DNA of 64,000 bases from Actibacterium sp. (lineage in GTDB: Bacteria > Pseudomonadota > Alphaproteobacteria > Rhodobacterales > Rhodobacteraceae): positions 1 to 64,000 of the forward strand of contig JADQCB010000031.1 of assembly GCA_016278325.1 (NCBI GenBank), given 5' to 3'. The first letter of the stretch is position 1. The number at the start of each line of letters is the position of its first letter. Positions 1 through 11,274 of this stretch are shown piece by piece. A program made the translations under genes and the position numbers. A model generated the notes under the pieces. That model saw only the letters and a list, made by a program, of their open reading frames with translations, was not told where the DNA came from and made no database searches.

Positions 1-1
1 C

Positions 2-55
2 CGCGAAGGCGGCCGCACCGTCGGCGCCGGCGTCGTCAGCAAGATCATCGAGTAA
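2..55 (+). CDS. tuf: Elongation factor Tu, C-terminal end (partial)
   Basis: Only the last 17 codons and the TAA stop lie in the window. They read REGGRTVGAGVVSKIIE, the conserved end of EF-Tu domain 3. EF-Tu delivers aminoacyl-tRNA to the ribosomal A site as a GTP complex. Its place directly before rpsJ is the usual str/S10 junction, so the full gene lies to the left of the window. Confidence 0.9.
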   Translation, partial: REGGRTVGAGVVSKIIE

Positions 56-72
56 ATACCTACGGGTTCGAC

Positions 73-101
73 GTGGGCCGCCGGATGGTTCGGCGGCCCA
101 C
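73..101 (+). terminator. Perfect GC hairpin between tuf and rpsJ
   Basis: Arms GTGGGCCGCCG (73-83) and CGGCGGCCCAC (91-101) pair perfectly around a 7-nt loop, 18 nt after the tuf stop. No T-run follows, so it may be a weak terminator, a processing site or an attenuator rather than a full Rho-independent terminator. Confidence 0.55.
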
Positions 102-133
102 CTATCAACTCCAACGCCGCGAAAGGCTAGAAC

Positions 134-442
134 ATGCAAAGCCAGAACATTCGCATTCGGCTGAAGGCTTTCGATTACCGCGTGCTTGATTCCAGCACGC
201 AGGAGATCGTGAATACGGCCAAGCGCACAGGCGCCCAGGTCCGTGGCCCGATCCCGCTGCCGAACAAGATCGAGAAATTCACGGTTCTTCGTGGTCCGCA
301 CGTCGACAAGAAGTCCCGTGACCAGTGGGAAATCCGCACGCACAAGCGGCTTCTCGACATCGTCGACCCGACCCCGCAGACCGTGGACGCGCTGATGAAG
401 CTCGACCTGGCGGCCGGTGTCGATGTCGAGATCAAGGTTTGA
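134..442 (+). CDS. rpsJ: 30S ribosomal protein S10
   Basis: The 102-residue product starts [19 protein letters not shown] and contains the conserved stretch [20 protein letters not shown], diagnostic of S10 (NusE). S10 sits in the 30S head and, with NusB, takes part in transcription antitermination. It is the first gene of the S10 operon, 11 nt before rplC. Length is normal for the family. Confidence 0.97.
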   Translation: MQSQNIRIRLKAFDYRVLDSSTQEIVNTAKRTGAQVRGPIPLPNKIEKFTVLRGPHVDKKSRDQWEIRTHKRLLDIVDPTPQTVDALMKLDLAAGVDVEIKV

Positions 443-453
443 GGAGGGCACCG

Positions 454-1299
454 ATGATGATGCGCTCTGGAGTGATCGCAAAGAAGGTCGGCATGACCCG
501 CCTTTTCATGGAAGACGGCCGGCAGGTTCCCGTCACCGTCCTGCAACTCGACGGCTTGCAGGTCGTCGCGCAGCGCACCGCGGAACGCGACGGCTACAGC
601 GCCGTTCAGCTGGGTGCAGGGACGGCCAAGGCCAAGCGGGTTTCGGCACCGATGCGCGGGCATTTTGCCAAGGCATCGGTGGCGCCCAAGCGCAAGATCG
701 CCGAATTTCGCGTGGCCCCCGAGAACATGATCGAGATCGGTGAAGAGATCACCGCCGATCATTATTTCGAGGGGCAGTTCGTCGATGTGTGCGGGACCTC
801 GATCGGCAAGGGTTTTGCCGGGGCGATGAAGCGGCACAATTTCCGTGGCCTGGAAGCCACGCACGGCGTGTCGATCAGCCACCGCAGCCACGGCTCCACC
901 GGGCAGTGCCAGGATCCCGGCCGCGTCTTCAAGGGCAAGAAGATGGCCGGTCACATGGGCGCCGCCCGCGTGACGACGCAGAACCTGCAGGTGGTGCGCA
1001 CCGATGCCGACCGTGGCCTGATCATGGTCAAGGGCGCGGTGCCGGGGTCCAAGGGCGGCTGGGTCACGATCAAGGATGCGGTCAAGAAGCCGTTCCCCGA
1101 GAACGCGATCCTGCCCGCGGCGCTGAAATCCGCCGCCGAGGAAGCCAAGCGCCTGGCCGAGGAAGCCGCCGCACAGGCCGCCGCCGAGGAAGAAGCCGCC
1201 GCGAAGGCCGCTGCCGAGGAGCAGGCCGCCGCCGAAGAGGAGGCACTGAAAGAGGCCGAGGCCGAAATTCAGTCCGACAAGAAGGAAGGCGAAGAATGA
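454..1299 (+). CDS. rplC: 50S ribosomal protein L3 with Ala/Glu-rich tail
   Basis: The 281-residue product starts [18 protein letters not shown]. The first ATG lies 5-6 nt after a GAGGAGG ribosome-binding site; ATGs at 457 or 460 are possible alternatives. Residues 1-215 are a normal L3 core, including the [20 protein letters not shown] segment that holds the glutamine methylated by PrmB in other bacteria. Residues about 222-281 form an extra low-complexity Ala/Glu/Lys helix-prone tail, which makes the protein some 60-70 residues longer than E. coli L3. The stop overlaps the rplD start (ATGA). Confidence 0.96.
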   Translation: MMMRSGVIAKKVGMTRLFMEDGRQVPVTVLQLDGLQVVAQRTAERDGYSAVQLGAGTAKAKRVSAPMRGHFAKASVAPKRKIAEFRVAPENMIEIGEEITADHYFEGQFVDVCGTSIGKGFAGAMKRHNFRGLEATHGVSISHRSHGSTGQCQDPGRVFKGKKMAGHMGAARVTTQNLQVVRTDADRGLIMVKGAVPGSKGGWVTIKDAVKKPFPENAILPAALKSAAEEAKRLAEEAAAQAAAEEEAAAKAAAEEQAAAEEEALKEAEAEIQSDKKEGEE

Positions 1300-1913
1300 A
1301 ACTCGACGTGATCAAGCTGGACGGCGGCAAGGCCGGCACCGTTGATCTCGGCGACGAGATTTTCGGCCTGGAACCGCGTGCCGACATCCTGCACCGCGTG
1401 GTCCGCTGGCAGCGCAACAAGGCGCAGGCCGGCACCCACAAGGTCAAGACCCGGTCCGAGACCAGCTATTCGACCAAGAAGATCTATCGCCAGAAGGGCA
1501 CCGGCGGCGCACGCCACGGCGACCGCAACGCGCCGATCTTCCGCAAGGGCGGTATCTACAAGGGTCCGACACCGCGCAGCCATGCGCATGACCTGACCAA
1601 GAAATTCCGGCAGCTGGGTCTCAAGCACGCGCTTTCGGCCAAGATGGCGGCCGGAGAGCTGGTGGTGATCGACAGTGCCGAGGCCGAGGGCAAGACCGCC
1701 GCCCTGGCCCGTCAGGTCAGGAACCTGGGCTGGAAGCGTGCGCTGGTCATCGACGGGGCCGAGGTGAACGAGAATTTCGCCCGCGCCGCGCGCAATATCG
1801 AGGGTCTCGATGTGCTGCCGTCGGTTGGCGCGAATGTCTATGACATCCTCAAGCGTGACACGCTGGTGCTCACCAAGGCGGGTGTCGAAGCACTGGAGGC
1901 TCGACTGAAATGA
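1296..1913 (+). CDS. rplD: 50S ribosomal protein L4
   Basis: The 205-residue product starts [19 protein letters not shown] and carries the L4 signature [22 protein letters not shown], the loop that lines the peptide exit tunnel. The ATG overlaps the rplC stop, and its own stop overlaps the rplW start (both ATGA), so rplC-rplD-rplW are translationally coupled. In E. coli L4 represses the S10 operon; no comparable leader can be identified here. Confidence 0.97.
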   Translation: MKLDVIKLDGGKAGTVDLGDEIFGLEPRADILHRVVRWQRNKAQAGTHKVKTRSETSYSTKKIYRQKGTGGARHGDRNAPIFRKGGIYKGPTPRSHAHDLTKKFRQLGLKHALSAKMAAGELVVIDSAEAEGKTAALARQVRNLGWKRALVIDGAEVNENFARAARNIEGLDVLPSVGANVYDILKRDTLVLTKAGVEALEARLK

Positions 1914-2206
1914 GCGCGAAGCCGGAACATTACGACGTGATCCGCAAGCCGATCATCACCGAGAAGGCCACCATGGCGTCGGAATCCGGCGCGGTGGTGT
2001 TCGAAGTGGCGATGGATGCGAACAAGCCGCAGATCAAGGAGGCTGTCGAAAGCCTCTTCGGTGTCAAGGTGAAGGCCGTCAACACGACCATCACGAAGGG
2101 CAAGGTCAAGCGGTTCCGCGGCCAGCCCGGTCGCCGGCGGGACTTCAAGAAGGCCTATGTCACCCTCGAAGAGGGCAACACCATCGACGTGACAACGGGC
2201 CTCTGA
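1910..2206 (+). CDS. rplW: 50S ribosomal protein L23
   Basis: The 98-residue product contains [23 protein letters not shown] and the basic [21 protein letters not shown] segment typical of L23. L23 lies at the tunnel exit and docks trigger factor and SRP. Coupled to rplD by an ATGA overlap. The gap to rplB (96 nt) is unusually wide for this operon and holds two hairpins. Confidence 0.97.
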   Translation: MSAKPEHYDVIRKPIITEKATMASESGAVVFEVAMDANKPQIKEAVESLFGVKVKAVNTTITKGKVKRFRGQPGRRRDFKKAYVTLEEGNTIDVTTGL

Positions 2207-2225
2207 TAGAAGACGCCGAATCTTC

Positions 2226-2279
2226 GGCCCCGGTCCAGACCGGGGCCTGAATTGTTTGAAACCGGGGCAGCGAAGCCCC
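2226..2279 (+). promoter_or_regulatory. Two GC hairpins in the rplW-rplB gap
   Basis: A perfect 10-bp stem, GGCCCCGGTC/GACCGGGGCC (2226-2235 with 2238-2247), is followed by a shorter stem GGGGC/GCCCC (2264-2268 with 2275-2279). No T-tract follows. They could be RNase processing sites or partial terminators that set the expression ratio of the downstream genes. Confidence 0.5.
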
Positions 2280-2302
2280 AGAGCTGACGGAAGACAGAAA
2301 GC

Positions 2303-3145
2303 ATGGCACTCAAGTCGTACAAACCGACGACGCCGGGCCAGCGTGGGCTGGTTCTGATCGACCGTTCGGAGCTTTGGAAAGGGCGTCCGGTCAAATCCCT
2401 CACCGAGGGGTTGACCAAGAAGGGCGGCCGGAACAACACCGGACGGATCACGATGCGCCGCCGCGGCGGTGGCGCGAAGCGTCTGTATCGCGTGGTTGAT
2501 TTCAAGCGTCGCAAGTTCGACGTTCCTGCCACGGTGGAGCGTATCGAGTACGATCCGAACCGGACCGCGTTCATTGCCCTGATCCGCTATGGCGACGGCG
2601 AGCAGTCCTATATCCTGGCGCCGCAGCGTCTTGCCGTCGGCGATACCGTCGTCGCGGGCAACAAGGTCGACATCAAGCCGGGCAACGCGATGCCGTTCTC
2701 GGGGATGCCGATCGGCACGATCGTCCACAACGTGGAGCTGAAGGCCGGCAAGGGCGGCCAGCTGGCGCGCGCCGCGGGCACCTATGCCCAGTTCGTCGGG
2801 CGTGACGGCGGCTATGCCCAGATCCGTCTGAGTTCGGGCGAATTGCGCATGGTGCGGCAGGAATGCCTGGCCACCATCGGCGCGGTTTCGAACCCCGACA
2901 ACAGCAACCAGAACCTCGGCAAGGCCGGGCGCAACCGCCACTATGGAAAGCGGCCATCGGTGCGCGGTGTGGTGATGAACCCCATCGACCACCCCCATGG
3001 TGGCGGCGAGGGGCGCACCTCGGGTGGCCGTCACCCCGTGACCCCCTGGGGCAAGCCCACCAAGGGTGCCCGCACCCGTGACCGCAACAAGGCGTCGAGC
3101 AAGCTTATCATCCGCTCGCGTCACGCCAGGAAGAAGGGCCGCTAA
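2303..3145 (+). CDS. rplB: 50S ribosomal protein L2
   Basis: The 280-residue product ends in the highly conserved L2 block [20 protein letters not shown], which includes the histidine near the peptidyl-transferase centre. It also carries [19 protein letters not shown] near residue 45. Length is normal. rpsS follows after 2 nt. Confidence 0.98.
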   Translation: MALKSYKPTTPGQRGLVLIDRSELWKGRPVKSLTEGLTKKGGRNNTGRITMRRRGGGAKRLYRVVDFKRRKFDVPATVERIEYDPNRTAFIALIRYGDGEQSYILAPQRLAVGDTVVAGNKVDIKPGNAMPFSGMPIGTIVHNVELKAGKGGQLARAAGTYAQFVGRDGGYAQIRLSSGELRMVRQECLATIGAVSNPDNSNQNLGKAGRNRHYGKRPSVRGVVMNPIDHPHGGGEGRTSGGRHPVTPWGKPTKGARTRDRNKASSKLIIRSRHARKKGR

Positions 3146-3147
3146 TC

Positions 3148-3426
3148 ATGTCGCGTTCTGTTTGGAAGGGCCCGTTCGTCGATTCTTACGTGCTGAAGAA
3201 AGCCGAGAAGAGCCGCGAATCCGGCCGCAAGGAAGTCATCAAGATCTGGTCGCGCCGTTCGACCATCCTGCCGCAATTCGTCGGCCTGACCTTCGGTGTC
3301 TATAACGGCCGCAAGCACGTTCCGGTGCTGGTCAGCGAAGACATGATCGGCCAGAAATTCGGTGAATATTCGCCGACGCGGACCTATTACGGTCACTCGG
3401 CCGACAAAAAAGCGAAGAAGAGGTAA
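3148..3426 (+). CDS. rpsS: 30S ribosomal protein S19
   Basis: The 92-residue product contains [17 protein letters not shown] and the C-terminal [21 protein letters not shown] typical of S19, which contacts the A-site finger and tRNA in the 30S head. Tightly packed between rplB and rplV. Confidence 0.97.
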   Translation: MSRSVWKGPFVDSYVLKKAEKSRESGRKEVIKIWSRRSTILPQFVGLTFGVYNGRKHVPVLVSEDMIGQKFGEYSPTRTYYGHSADKKAKKR

Positions 3427-3432
3427 CTGGTC

Positions 3433-3813
3433 ATGGGTAAGGAAAAGAACCCCCGCCGCGTGGCCGAGAACGAAGCGATGGCCAAGGCCCGCATGCTTCG
3501 CACCTCGCCGCAGAAACTCAATCTGGTGGCCGCGATGATCCGTGGCAAGAAGGTGGACAAGGCCCTTTCGGACCTGACCTTCTCGAAAAAGCGGATCTCG
3601 GAGGACGTGAAGAAATGCCTCGAGTCGGCCATCGCCAATGCCGAAAACAACCACAACCTGGATGTTGACGAGTTGATCGTGGCCGAAGCCTATGTCGGCA
3701 AGAACCTGACCATGAAACGCGGACGCCCGCGTGCCCGTGGCCGGTTCGGTCGCATCATCAAGCCGTTTTCCGAGCTCACCATCAAGGTGCGTCAAGTCGA
3801 GGAGCAAGCGTAA
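3433..3813 (+). CDS. rplV: 50S ribosomal protein L22
   Basis: The 126-residue product contains [20 protein letters not shown] and the extended-loop sequence [17 protein letters not shown] that reaches into the exit tunnel. Its TAA stop shares one base with the rpsC start (TAATG), so the two are coupled. Confidence 0.97.
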   Translation: MGKEKNPRRVAENEAMAKARMLRTSPQKLNLVAAMIRGKKVDKALSDLTFSKKRISEDVKKCLESAIANAENNHNLDVDELIVAEAYVGKNLTMKRGRPRARGRFGRIIKPFSELTIKVRQVEEQA

Positions 3814-4520
3814 TGGGTCACAAGGTCAATCCGATCGGCATGCGCCTGCAGGTGAACCGCACCTGGGACAGCCGCTGGTATGCCGACACCAAGGATTACG
3901 GTGGTCTTCTGCTCGAAGACATCAAGATCCGAGAATTCATCCGCGAGGAATGCAAGCAGGCCGGTGTTTCCAAGATCATCATCGAGCGGCCGCACAAGAA
4001 GTGCCGCGTCACGATCCACACGGCGCGTCCGGGCGTGATCATCGGCAAGAAGGGCGCCGATATCGAAACCCTTCGCAAGAAACTGTCGAAGATGACCGAC
4101 AGCGAGCTGCACCTGAACATTGTCGAGGTTCGCAAGCCCGAACTCGACGCGCAGCTGGTCGGCGAAAGCATCGCCCAGCAGCTGGAGCGGCGCGTTTCCT
4201 TCCGCCGCGCCATGAAGCGCGCGGTGCAGAACGCCATGCGCATGGGCGCCCTGGGCATTCGCGTGAATGTCGCCGGCCGCCTGGGCGGGGCCGAGATCGC
4301 GCGGACCGAATGGTACCGCGAGGGCCGGGTTCCGCTGCACACGCTGCGCGCCGATATCGACTATGCCAATGTCGCAGCCGCGACGCCCTATGGCATCATC
4401 GGAATCAAGGTCTGGATCTTCAAGGGCGAGATCATGGAGCACGACCCGTCGGCCCGTGATCGCAAGCAACAAGAGCTCCAGGAAGGCCCCGCACCCCGTG
4501 GCGCCGGCGGCCGCCGTTAA
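3813..4520 (+). CDS. rpsC: 30S ribosomal protein S3
   Basis: The 235-residue product starts [20 protein letters not shown] and carries the KH motif region [16 protein letters not shown] and the C-terminal domain [22 protein letters not shown]3 forms part of the mRNA entry tunnel and its helicase activity. Length is normal. Confidence 0.98.
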   Translation: MGHKVNPIGMRLQVNRTWDSRWYADTKDYGGLLLEDIKIREFIREECKQAGVSKIIIERPHKKCRVTIHTARPGVIIGKKGADIETLRKKLSKMTDSELHLNIVEVRKPELDAQLVGESIAQQLERRVSFRRAMKRAVQNAMRMGALGIRVNVAGRLGGAEIARTEWYREGRVPLHTLRADIDYANVAAATPYGIIGIKVWIFKGEIMEHDPSARDRKQQELQEGPAPRGAGGRR

Positions 4521-4532
4521 GGAGTAGATGAC

Positions 4533-4946
4533 ATGCTGCAACCAAAGCGCACGAAATTCCGCAAGATGCACAAGGGCCGGATCCACGGCCAGGCAAAGGG
4601 CGGTTTCGATCTTAACTTCGGCACGTTCGGCCTGAAGGCCGCCCAGCCCGAGCGCATCACCGCGCGCCAGATCGAGGCCGCGCGGCGGGCGATGACCCGC
4701 CACATGAAGCGCCAGGGCCGGGTCTGGATCCGCATCTTCCCCGACACCCCCGTGTCGTCCAAGCCGACCGAGGTGCGGATGGGCAAGGGCAAGGGCTCTG
4801 TCGATTTCTGGGCGGCCAAGGTCAAGCCGGGCCGTATCATGTTTGAGATTGACGGGGTGTCCGAATCTGTGGCAAAGGAAGCGCTCCGTCTGGCCGCGAT
4901 GAAATTGCCGATCAAGACCCGGATCGTCGAACGCGAAGACTGGTGA
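4533..4946 (+). CDS. rplP: 50S ribosomal protein L16
   Basis: The 137-residue product starts [19 protein letters not shown] and contains [24 protein letters not shown], typical of L16, which helps position A-site tRNA. A 94-nt gap with a small hairpin separates it from rpmC. Confidence 0.97.
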   Translation: MLQPKRTKFRKMHKGRIHGQAKGGFDLNFGTFGLKAAQPERITARQIEAARRAMTRHMKRQGRVWIRIFPDTPVSSKPTEVRMGKGKGSVDFWAAKVKPGRIMFEIDGVSESVAKEALRLAAMKLPIKTRIVEREDW

Positions 4947-4957
4947 GTTTTCATCGG

Positions 4958-4978
4958 ACCCCCGGCCGTGTCGGGGGT
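4958..4978 (+). promoter_or_regulatory. Hairpin in the rplP-rpmC gap
   Basis: ACCCCCG (4958-4964) pairs with CGGGGGT (4972-4978) around a 7-nt loop just after the rplP stop. No T-run follows. Likely an RNA stability or processing element within the operon transcript. Confidence 0.4.
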
Positions 4979-5040
4979 TCGATGCATTATTGGAAAAGCG
5001 CCGGCGGATGTCCGGTGACTTCTGATGAGAGGATGAGGCG

Positions 5041-5244
5041 ATGAACGCCCAGGAATTGAAAGAAAAGTCGCCGGACCAGCTGCGCGAAGAGCTGGCCAAC
5101 CTGAAGAAGGAAGCGTTCAACCTGCGCTTTCAGCAGGCCACCGGCGCGCTTGAGAATACCGCGCGCATGCGCGCCGTCCGTCGCGACGTTGCGCGCGTGA
5201 AGACGGTTCTGAACCAGAAGGCCGCCGAAGCGGCGGCGAATTGA
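5041..5244 (+). CDS. rpmC: 50S ribosomal protein L29
   Basis: The 67-residue, mostly helical product contains [20 protein letters not shown] and [20 protein letters not shown], the standard L29 pattern. L29 lies beside L23 at the tunnel exit. A GAGGATGAGGCG ribosome-binding region precedes the ATG. Confidence 0.96.
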   Translation: MNAQELKEKSPDQLREELANLKKEAFNLRFQQATGALENTARMRAVRRDVARVKTVLNQKAAEAAAN

Positions 5245-5257
5245 GGAGCTTGAACAC

Positions 5258-5488
5258 ATGCCCAAACGCATCCTGCAAGGTACTGTGACGAGCGATCAGA
5301 ACGACCAATCCGTGACGGTCTCGGTCGAACGCCGCTTTACGCATCCTATTCTGAAAAAGACCATTCGTAAGTCCAAGAAATACCGGGCTCACGATCCGAA
5401 GAACGATTTCAAGGTGGGCGATGTCGTGCGTATCCAGGAATGCGCCCCCGTCTCGAAAACGAAACGCTGGGAGGTGGTCGCCAGTTAG
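5258..5488 (+). CDS. rpsQ: 30S ribosomal protein S17
   Basis: The 76-residue product starts [21 protein letters not shown] and has the OB-fold S17 pattern [24 protein letters not shown]17 is a primary 16S rRNA-binding protein. About 75 nt separate it from rplN. Confidence 0.96.
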   Translation: MPKRILQGTVTSDQNDQSVTVSVERRFTHPILKKTIRKSKKYRAHDPKNDFKVGDVVRIQECAPVSKTKRWEVVAS

Positions 5489-5563
5489 GGCGCCGCTTTC
5501 CGGTTTGATCGAAACCCTGGGGCCCTCGGATAGGGACCATCCCCAAAGGTCGGGAGAAACCAC

Positions 5564-5932
5564 ATGATCCAGATGCAGACCAATCTGGATGTCGCTGACA
5601 ACTCCGGCGCGCGCCGGGTTCAGTGCATCAAGGTCCTGGGTGGTTCCAAGCGTAAATACGCTTCCGTCGGCGACATCATCGTCGTCTCGGTGAAGGAAGC
5701 CATCCCCCGCGGCCGCGTCAAGAAGGGCGATGTCCGCAAGGCCGTCGTCGTGCGCACCGCAAAGGAAGTCCGCCGCGAGGACGGCACCGCGATCCGGTTC
5801 GACCGGAACGCCGCCGTCATCCTCAACAACGCGAACGAGCCGATCGGCACCCGGATCTTCGGGCCGGTGGTTCGCGAACTGCGTGCGAAGAACTTCATGA
5901 AGATCATCTCGCTCGCCCCGGAGGTGCTGTAA
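5564..5932 (+). CDS. rplN: 50S ribosomal protein L14
   Basis: The 122-residue product contains [20 protein letters not shown] and [20 protein letters not shown], the classic L14 signatures. L14 forms an intersubunit bridge and is the docking site for the silencing factor RsfS, whose gene also lies in this window (39976-40341). It marks the start of the spc set and is spaced 1 nt from rplX. Confidence 0.98.
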   Translation: MIQMQTNLDVADNSGARRVQCIKVLGGSKRKYASVGDIIVVSVKEAIPRGRVKKGDVRKAVVVRTAKEVRREDGTAIRFDRNAAVILNNANEPIGTRIFGPVVRELRAKNFMKIISLAPEVL

Positions 5933-5933
5933 G

Positions 5934-6239
5934 ATGGCTGCAAAACTGAAAAAGGGCGACAAGGTCGTCGTTCTGGCCGGCAAGGACAAGGGCAAGCAGG
6001 GGGCGATTTCCCGGGTGATGCCCAAGGCCGGCAAGGCCGTGGTCGAAGGCGTGAACATCGCCATCCGCCACACCGCGCAATCGCAGACCAGCCAGGGGGG
6101 GCGGGTTCCGACCCCGATGCCCATCGACCTGTCGAATCTGGCGCTGGTTGACAGCAACGGCAAGGCCACGCGCGTCGGCTTCCGCTTCGAGGATGGCCAG
6201 AAGGTCCGCTTTGCCAAAACCACCGGGGAGGTCGTCTGA
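5934..6239 (+). CDS. rplX: 50S ribosomal protein L24
   Basis: The 101-residue product contains the KOW motif [20 protein letters not shown] at its N terminus. L24 initiates 50S assembly. Its TGA stop overlaps the rplE ATG (TGATG), so the pair is coupled. Confidence 0.97.
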   Translation: MAAKLKKGDKVVVLAGKDKGKQGAISRVMPKAGKAVVEGVNIAIRHTAQSQTSQGGRVPTPMPIDLSNLALVDSNGKATRVGFRFEDGQKVRFAKTTGEVV

Positions 6240-6802
6240 TGCTTGACGCTGCCACCTACACCCCGCGCTTGCGGACCGTCTTTCGCGAGACGATCAAGCC
6301 CGCGCTGAAGGAAGAATTCGGATATACCAACGATCTGATGATTCCGCGCCTGGACAAGATCGTCCTGAACATCGGCTGCGGTGCCGAAGCGGTGCGCGAT
6401 TCCAAGAAGGCGAAATCGGCACAGGAAGATCTGTCGGTCATCGCTGGCCAGCGTGCCGTCATCACCAAGGCGAAGAAGTCGATCGCCGGTTTCCGAGTGC
6501 GTGAGGACATGCCGCTGGGCGCCAAGGTCACGCTGCGCGGCGACCGGATGTACGAATTCCTCGACCGTCTCATCACCATCGCGATGCCCCGCGTCCGCGA
6601 CTTTCGCGGCATATCGGGCAAATCCTTCGACGGCCACGGCAACTATGCCATGGGCCTGAAGGAGCACATCGTTTTCCCCGAGATCGAATACGACAAGGTC
6701 GATGAGGTCTGGGGCATGGATATTGTCATTGCCACCACCGCGAAAACCGACGCGGAAGCGAAGGCGCTGTTGAAGCATTTCAACATGCCTTTCAACAGCT
6801 GA
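6239..6802 (+). CDS. rplE: 50S ribosomal protein L5
   Basis: The 187-residue product contains [20 protein letters not shown] and [20 protein letters not shown], typical of L5, which binds 5S rRNA and contacts P-site tRNA. Length is normal for bacteria. Confidence 0.98.
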   Translation: MLDAATYTPRLRTVFRETIKPALKEEFGYTNDLMIPRLDKIVLNIGCGAEAVRDSKKAKSAQEDLSVIAGQRAVITKAKKSIAGFRVREDMPLGAKVTLRGDRMYEFLDRLITIAMPRVRDFRGISGKSFDGHGNYAMGLKEHIVFPEIEYDKVDEVWGMDIVIATTAKTDAEAKALLKHFNMPFNS

Positions 6803-6821
6803 TCGCGGGAGGAGAAAGAAC

Positions 6822-7127
6822 ATGGCGAAGAAAGCAATGGTCGAACGCGAGAAGAAGCGCCAACGCCTGGTCGAGCAGTATGCCGCCAAGCGCGCCGCGC
6901 TGAAGGAAATCGTGAACGACGAGTCCAAGCCGATGGAGGAGCGTTTCCGCGCCTCGCTGAAGCTTGCGAAACTGCCGCGCAACAGCTCGGCCACCCGTCT
7001 GCACAACCGCTGCCAACTGACCGGCCGTCCGCATGCCTATTACCGCAAGCTGAAGGTCAGCCGGATCATGCTGCGGGATCTCGCCTCGCACGGGCAGATC
7101 CCCGGTATGGTCAAGTCGAGCTGGTAA
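6822..7127 (+). CDS. rpsN: 30S ribosomal protein S14 (zinc-free form)
   Basis: The 101-residue product is the long S14 form without the CxxC zinc motifs of the short form. It ends with [20 protein letters not shown] followed by [15 protein letters not shown]. It therefore does not depend on zinc. It lies 12 nt before rpsH. Confidence 0.97.
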   Translation: MAKKAMVEREKKRQRLVEQYAAKRAALKEIVNDESKPMEERFRASLKLAKLPRNSSATRLHNRCQLTGRPHAYYRKLKVSRIMLRDLASHGQIPGMVKSSW

Positions 7128-7139
7128 GGAGGGTTAGAT

Positions 7140-7538
7140 ATGTCATTCAGTGATCCTCTCGGCGATATGCTGACCCGCATCCGCAACGCGCAGATGCGCG
7201 GCAAGTCAACGGTCCGCACGCCGGCATCCAAGCTGCGCGTCTGGGTTCTCGACGTTCTCAAGGACGAGGGCTATATCCGGGGCCATGAAAACGTCACCGG
7301 CGCCAATGGCCTGCCGGAGATCGAGATCAGCCTCAAATACTACGAAGGCGCCCCGGTCATCCGCGAGGTCAAGCGCGTCTCCACCCCGGGCCGCCGCGTC
7401 TATATGGGTGTAAGGGACATTCCCTCGGTCCGTCAGGGCCTGGGCGTGTCGGTCGTCTCCACGTCCAAGGGCGTGATGTCGGATGCAGCAGCGCGCGCCG
7501 CCAATGTGGGCGGTGAAGTGCTCTGCACGGTCTTCTAA
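7140..7538 (+). CDS. rpsH: 30S ribosomal protein S8
   Basis: The 132-residue product starts [21 protein letters not shown] and ends [22 protein letters not shown], matching S8. S8 binds the central domain of 16S rRNA; in E. coli it represses the spc operon. The stop codon is immediately followed by the AAGGAGG ribosome-binding site of rplF. Confidence 0.97.
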   Translation: MSFSDPLGDMLTRIRNAQMRGKSTVRTPASKLRVWVLDVLKDEGYIRGHENVTGANGLPEIEISLKYYEGAPVIREVKRVSTPGRRVYMGVRDIPSVRQGLGVSVVSTSKGVMSDAAARAANVGGEVLCTVF

Positions 7539-7550
7539 GGAGGTTTGGCA

Positions 7551-8084
7551 ATGTCTCGAATTGGTAAACGACCGGTCGAGCTGCCGTCGGGTGTATCTGC
7601 ATCCGTCTCCGGCCAGACCGTCGAGGTCAAGGGGCCGAAAGGCGCCCGCGGCTTCACCGCGACCGATGATGTGACCATCACGGTTGGCGACAACGAGGTT
7701 ACGGTGACCCCGCGGGGGCGGTCCAAGCGGGCGCTTCAGCAATGGGGCATGTCGCGCACGATGATCCAGAACCTGGTTCAGGGCGTCACCGGCGGTTTCC
7801 GCAAGGAGCTGGAAATCCAGGGCGTCGGCTATCGCGCGCAGATGCAGGGCAACAGCCTGAAACTGTCGCTGGGTCTCAGCCACGAGGTCAATTTCGACGT
7901 GCCGGACGGCGTGACCGTCACCGCGCCGAAACCGACCGAGATCGTGGTCGAGGGCAACGATCAGCAGCTTGTCGGCCAGGTTGCGGCGAATATTCGCGAT
8001 TGGCGGCGGCCCGAGCCCTACAAGGGCAAGGGTATCCGCTACAAGGACGAGTATATCTTCCGCAAGGAAGGCAAGAAGAAGTAA
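7551..8084 (+). CDS. rplF: 50S ribosomal protein L6
   Basis: I chose the ATG at 7551 ([15 protein letters not shown]) because AAGGAGG at 7537-7543 is 7 nt upstream; a TTG two codons earlier is too close to it. The 177-residue product contains [19 protein letters not shown] and the C-terminal [20 protein letters not shown] typical of L6, which lies near the factor-binding site. Confidence 0.97.
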   Translation: MSRIGKRPVELPSGVSASVSGQTVEVKGPKGARGFTATDDVTITVGDNEVTVTPRGRSKRALQQWGMSRTMIQNLVQGVTGGFRKELEIQGVGYRAQMQGNSLKLSLGLSHEVNFDVPDGVTVTAPKPTEIVVEGNDQQLVGQVAANIRDWRRPEPYKGKGIRYKDEYIFRKEGKKK

Positions 8085-8095
8085 GGACGCGAATA

Positions 8096-8455
8096 ATGGC
8101 ATACAGCAAACGAGGTCAGTTTCTGAAGCGCCGTCTGCGCGTTCGGAACAAGCTGCGCAAGATGGCCAACGGGCGCCCGCGCCTGAGCATCCACCGCAGC
8201 AACAAGAACATCAGCGTTCAGCTGATCGACGACGTGAACGGCGTTACGCTTGCCGCGGCTTCCTCGCTCGAGAAGGATCTGGGCATTTTCGGAAAGAACA
8301 ATGTCGATGCCGCCACCAAGGTCGGAACGACGATTGCCGAACGCGCCAAGAAGGCCGGTGTCGAAGAGTGCTATTTCGACCGCGGCGGCTTCCTCTTTCA
8401 CGGCACGGTGCGGGCCCTTGCCGACGCCGCGCGTGAAGGCGGGCTCAAGTTCTAA
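8096..8455 (+). CDS. rplR: 50S ribosomal protein L18
   Basis: The 119-residue product starts [20 protein letters not shown] and ends [20 protein letters not shown] with a short tail, matching L18, which binds 5S rRNA. The start lies 11 nt after rplF behind a GGACG ribosome-binding site. Confidence 0.97.
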   Translation: MAYSKRGQFLKRRLRVRNKLRKMANGRPRLSIHRSNKNISVQLIDDVNGVTLAAASSLEKDLGIFGKNNVDAATKVGTTIAERAKKAGVEECYFDRGGFLFHGTVRALADAAREGGLKF

Positions 8456-8466
8456 GGAGACGAGAT

Positions 8467-9048
8467 ATGGCAGAACGTGATAACCGCCGGGACCGTCGCG
8501 ATCGTCGCGATCGTGATGAAACCCCGGAATTCGCCGATCGTCTCGTGGCGATCAACCGGGTGTCCAAAACCGTCAAGGGTGGCAAGCGTTTCGGCTTTGC
8601 CGCGCTGGTGATCGTGGGCGACCAGAAGGGGCGCGTCGGATTCGGGAAGGGCAAGGCCAAGGAAGTGCCCGAGGCGATCCGCAAGGCCACCGAACAGGCC
8701 AAGCGCAACCTGATCCGCGTGCCGCTGCGCGAAGGCCGGACCCTGCATCACGATGTCTATGGCCGCCACGGTGCCGGCAAGGTCGTCATGCGCACCGCGC
8801 CGCAGGGGACCGGGATCATCGCGGGCGGGCCGATGCGCGCCGTGTTCGAGATGCTGGGCGTCCAGGACGTCGTGGCCAAGTCGGTCGGGTCGCAGAACCC
8901 CTATAACATGATCCGTGCCACGCTGGACGGGCTGACCGGCGAAAGCTCGCCGCGCCAGGTCGCGCAGCGTCGCGGCAAGAAGGTGGCCGACATCCTGAAA
9001 AAGCCGGCCGATGCCGATGCGCCGGCCCCGGCCGCGGCCGAAGCGTAA
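8467..9048 (+). CDS. rpsE: 30S ribosomal protein S5
   Basis: The 193-residue product has a central S5 domain ([20 protein letters not shown], then [13 protein letters not shown]). It is flanked by an N-terminal run of alternating Arg/Asp ([12 protein letters not shown], about residues 6-17) and an Ala/Pro tail, so it is somewhat longer than E. coli S5. S5 is involved in decoding accuracy and mRNA unwinding. Confidence 0.97.
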   Translation: MAERDNRRDRRDRRDRDETPEFADRLVAINRVSKTVKGGKRFGFAALVIVGDQKGRVGFGKGKAKEVPEAIRKATEQAKRNLIRVPLREGRTLHHDVYGRHGAGKVVMRTAPQGTGIIAGGPMRAVFEMLGVQDVVAKSVGSQNPYNMIRATLDGLTGESSPRQVAQRRGKKVADILKKPADADAPAPAAAEA

Positions 9049-9060
9049 GGAGACGGGAAC

Positions 9061-9249
9061 ATGGCAAAGACCATCGTCGTCAAGCAGATCGGTTCGCCGA
9101 TCCGTCGCCCCGCCATCCAGCGCCAGACGCTGGTTGGGCTTGGCCTGAACAAGATGCACCGCACGCGCGAGCTGGAGGATACCCCGGCCGTGCGCGGCAT
9201 GGTCAACAAGATCCCGCATCTGGTGAAAATCGTCGAAGAGCGCGGCTAG
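9061..9249 (+). CDS. rpmD: 50S ribosomal protein L30
   Basis: The 62-residue product reads [20 protein letters not shown] near its start and [20 protein letters not shown] further on, matching L30. GGAGACGG precedes the ATG. A gap of 85 nt separates it from rplO. Confidence 0.96.
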   Translation: MAKTIVVKQIGSPIRRPAIQRQTLVGLGLNKMHRTRELEDTPAVRGMVNKIPHLVKIVEERG

Positions 9250-9334
9250 GCGCTCTTCCCGACCTTCCGTGATTTGAACGCCGTGGCTGGCCCATCCGTC
9301 GCTGGGGGTCATGTCCGGCAAAGGAGCAAGCGAC

Positions 9335-9808
9335 ATGAAACTGCATGAACTGCACGACAACGAAGGCGCGACCAAACCGCGCAAGCGGATCGGCCGCGGG
9401 GTCGGTTCCGGCACCGGCAAGACCGGCGGGCGTGGCATCAAGGGCCAGAACTCGCGTTCGGGCGTTGCGATCAACGCCTATGAAGGTGGCCAGATGCCGC
9501 TGTATCAGCGCCTGCCCAAGCGCGGGTTCACCAAGCCCAACCGCAAGGCCTTTGCCGTAGTCAACCTGGGCCTGATCCAGAAATTCATCGACGCCGGCAA
9601 GCTGGACGCCAAGGCCGAAATCACCGAGGACGCGCTGGTCGCCAGCGGCCTGGTCCGGCGCAAGCGCGACGGTGTGCGGGTTCTGGCCAAGGGCGATTTC
9701 AACGCGAAAGTTGCGCTCAACGTCACCGGCGCGTCGAAATCCGCGGTTGCCGCGGTCGAAAAGGCCGGCGGGTCGATCACCGTCGGCAACGCGACGGCGG
9801 CCGAATAA
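9335..9808 (+). CDS. rplO: 50S ribosomal protein L15
   Basis: The start is the ATG at 9335 ([20 protein letters not shown]), 8 nt after AAGGAG. The 157-residue product has the Gly-rich [20 protein letters not shown] segment and the fold end typical of L15. An in-frame ATG at 9311 would add eight residues but lacks a ribosome-binding site. L15 precedes secY, as in most bacteria. Confidence 0.97.
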   Translation: MKLHELHDNEGATKPRKRIGRGVGSGTGKTGGRGIKGQNSRSGVAINAYEGGQMPLYQRLPKRGFTKPNRKAFAVVNLGLIQKFIDAGKLDAKAEITEDALVASGLVRRKRDGVRVLAKGDFNAKVALNVTGASKSAVAAVEKAGGSITVGNATAAE

Positions 9809-9858
9809 GAGGTTGTGGGCGGCGACCATGCCGCTTACACCCTTTCCCAGTTTTCCTG

Positions 9859-9892
9859 GCGCCGCCTGACCGGAAAACGGTCCGGGCGGCGC
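9859..9892 (+). promoter_or_regulatory. Hairpin in the rplO-secY gap
   Basis: GCGCCGCC (9859-9866) pairs with GGCGGCGC (9885-9892), and an inner stem GACCG/CGGTC closes a GAAAA loop. No T-run follows. It may lower read-through from the ribosomal genes into secY, or be a processing site. Confidence 0.5.
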
Positions 9893-9912
9893 TGTCATGA
9901 AAGAGACAGTGC

Positions 9913-11270
<1,358 letters not shown>

Positions 11271-11274
<4 letters not shown>

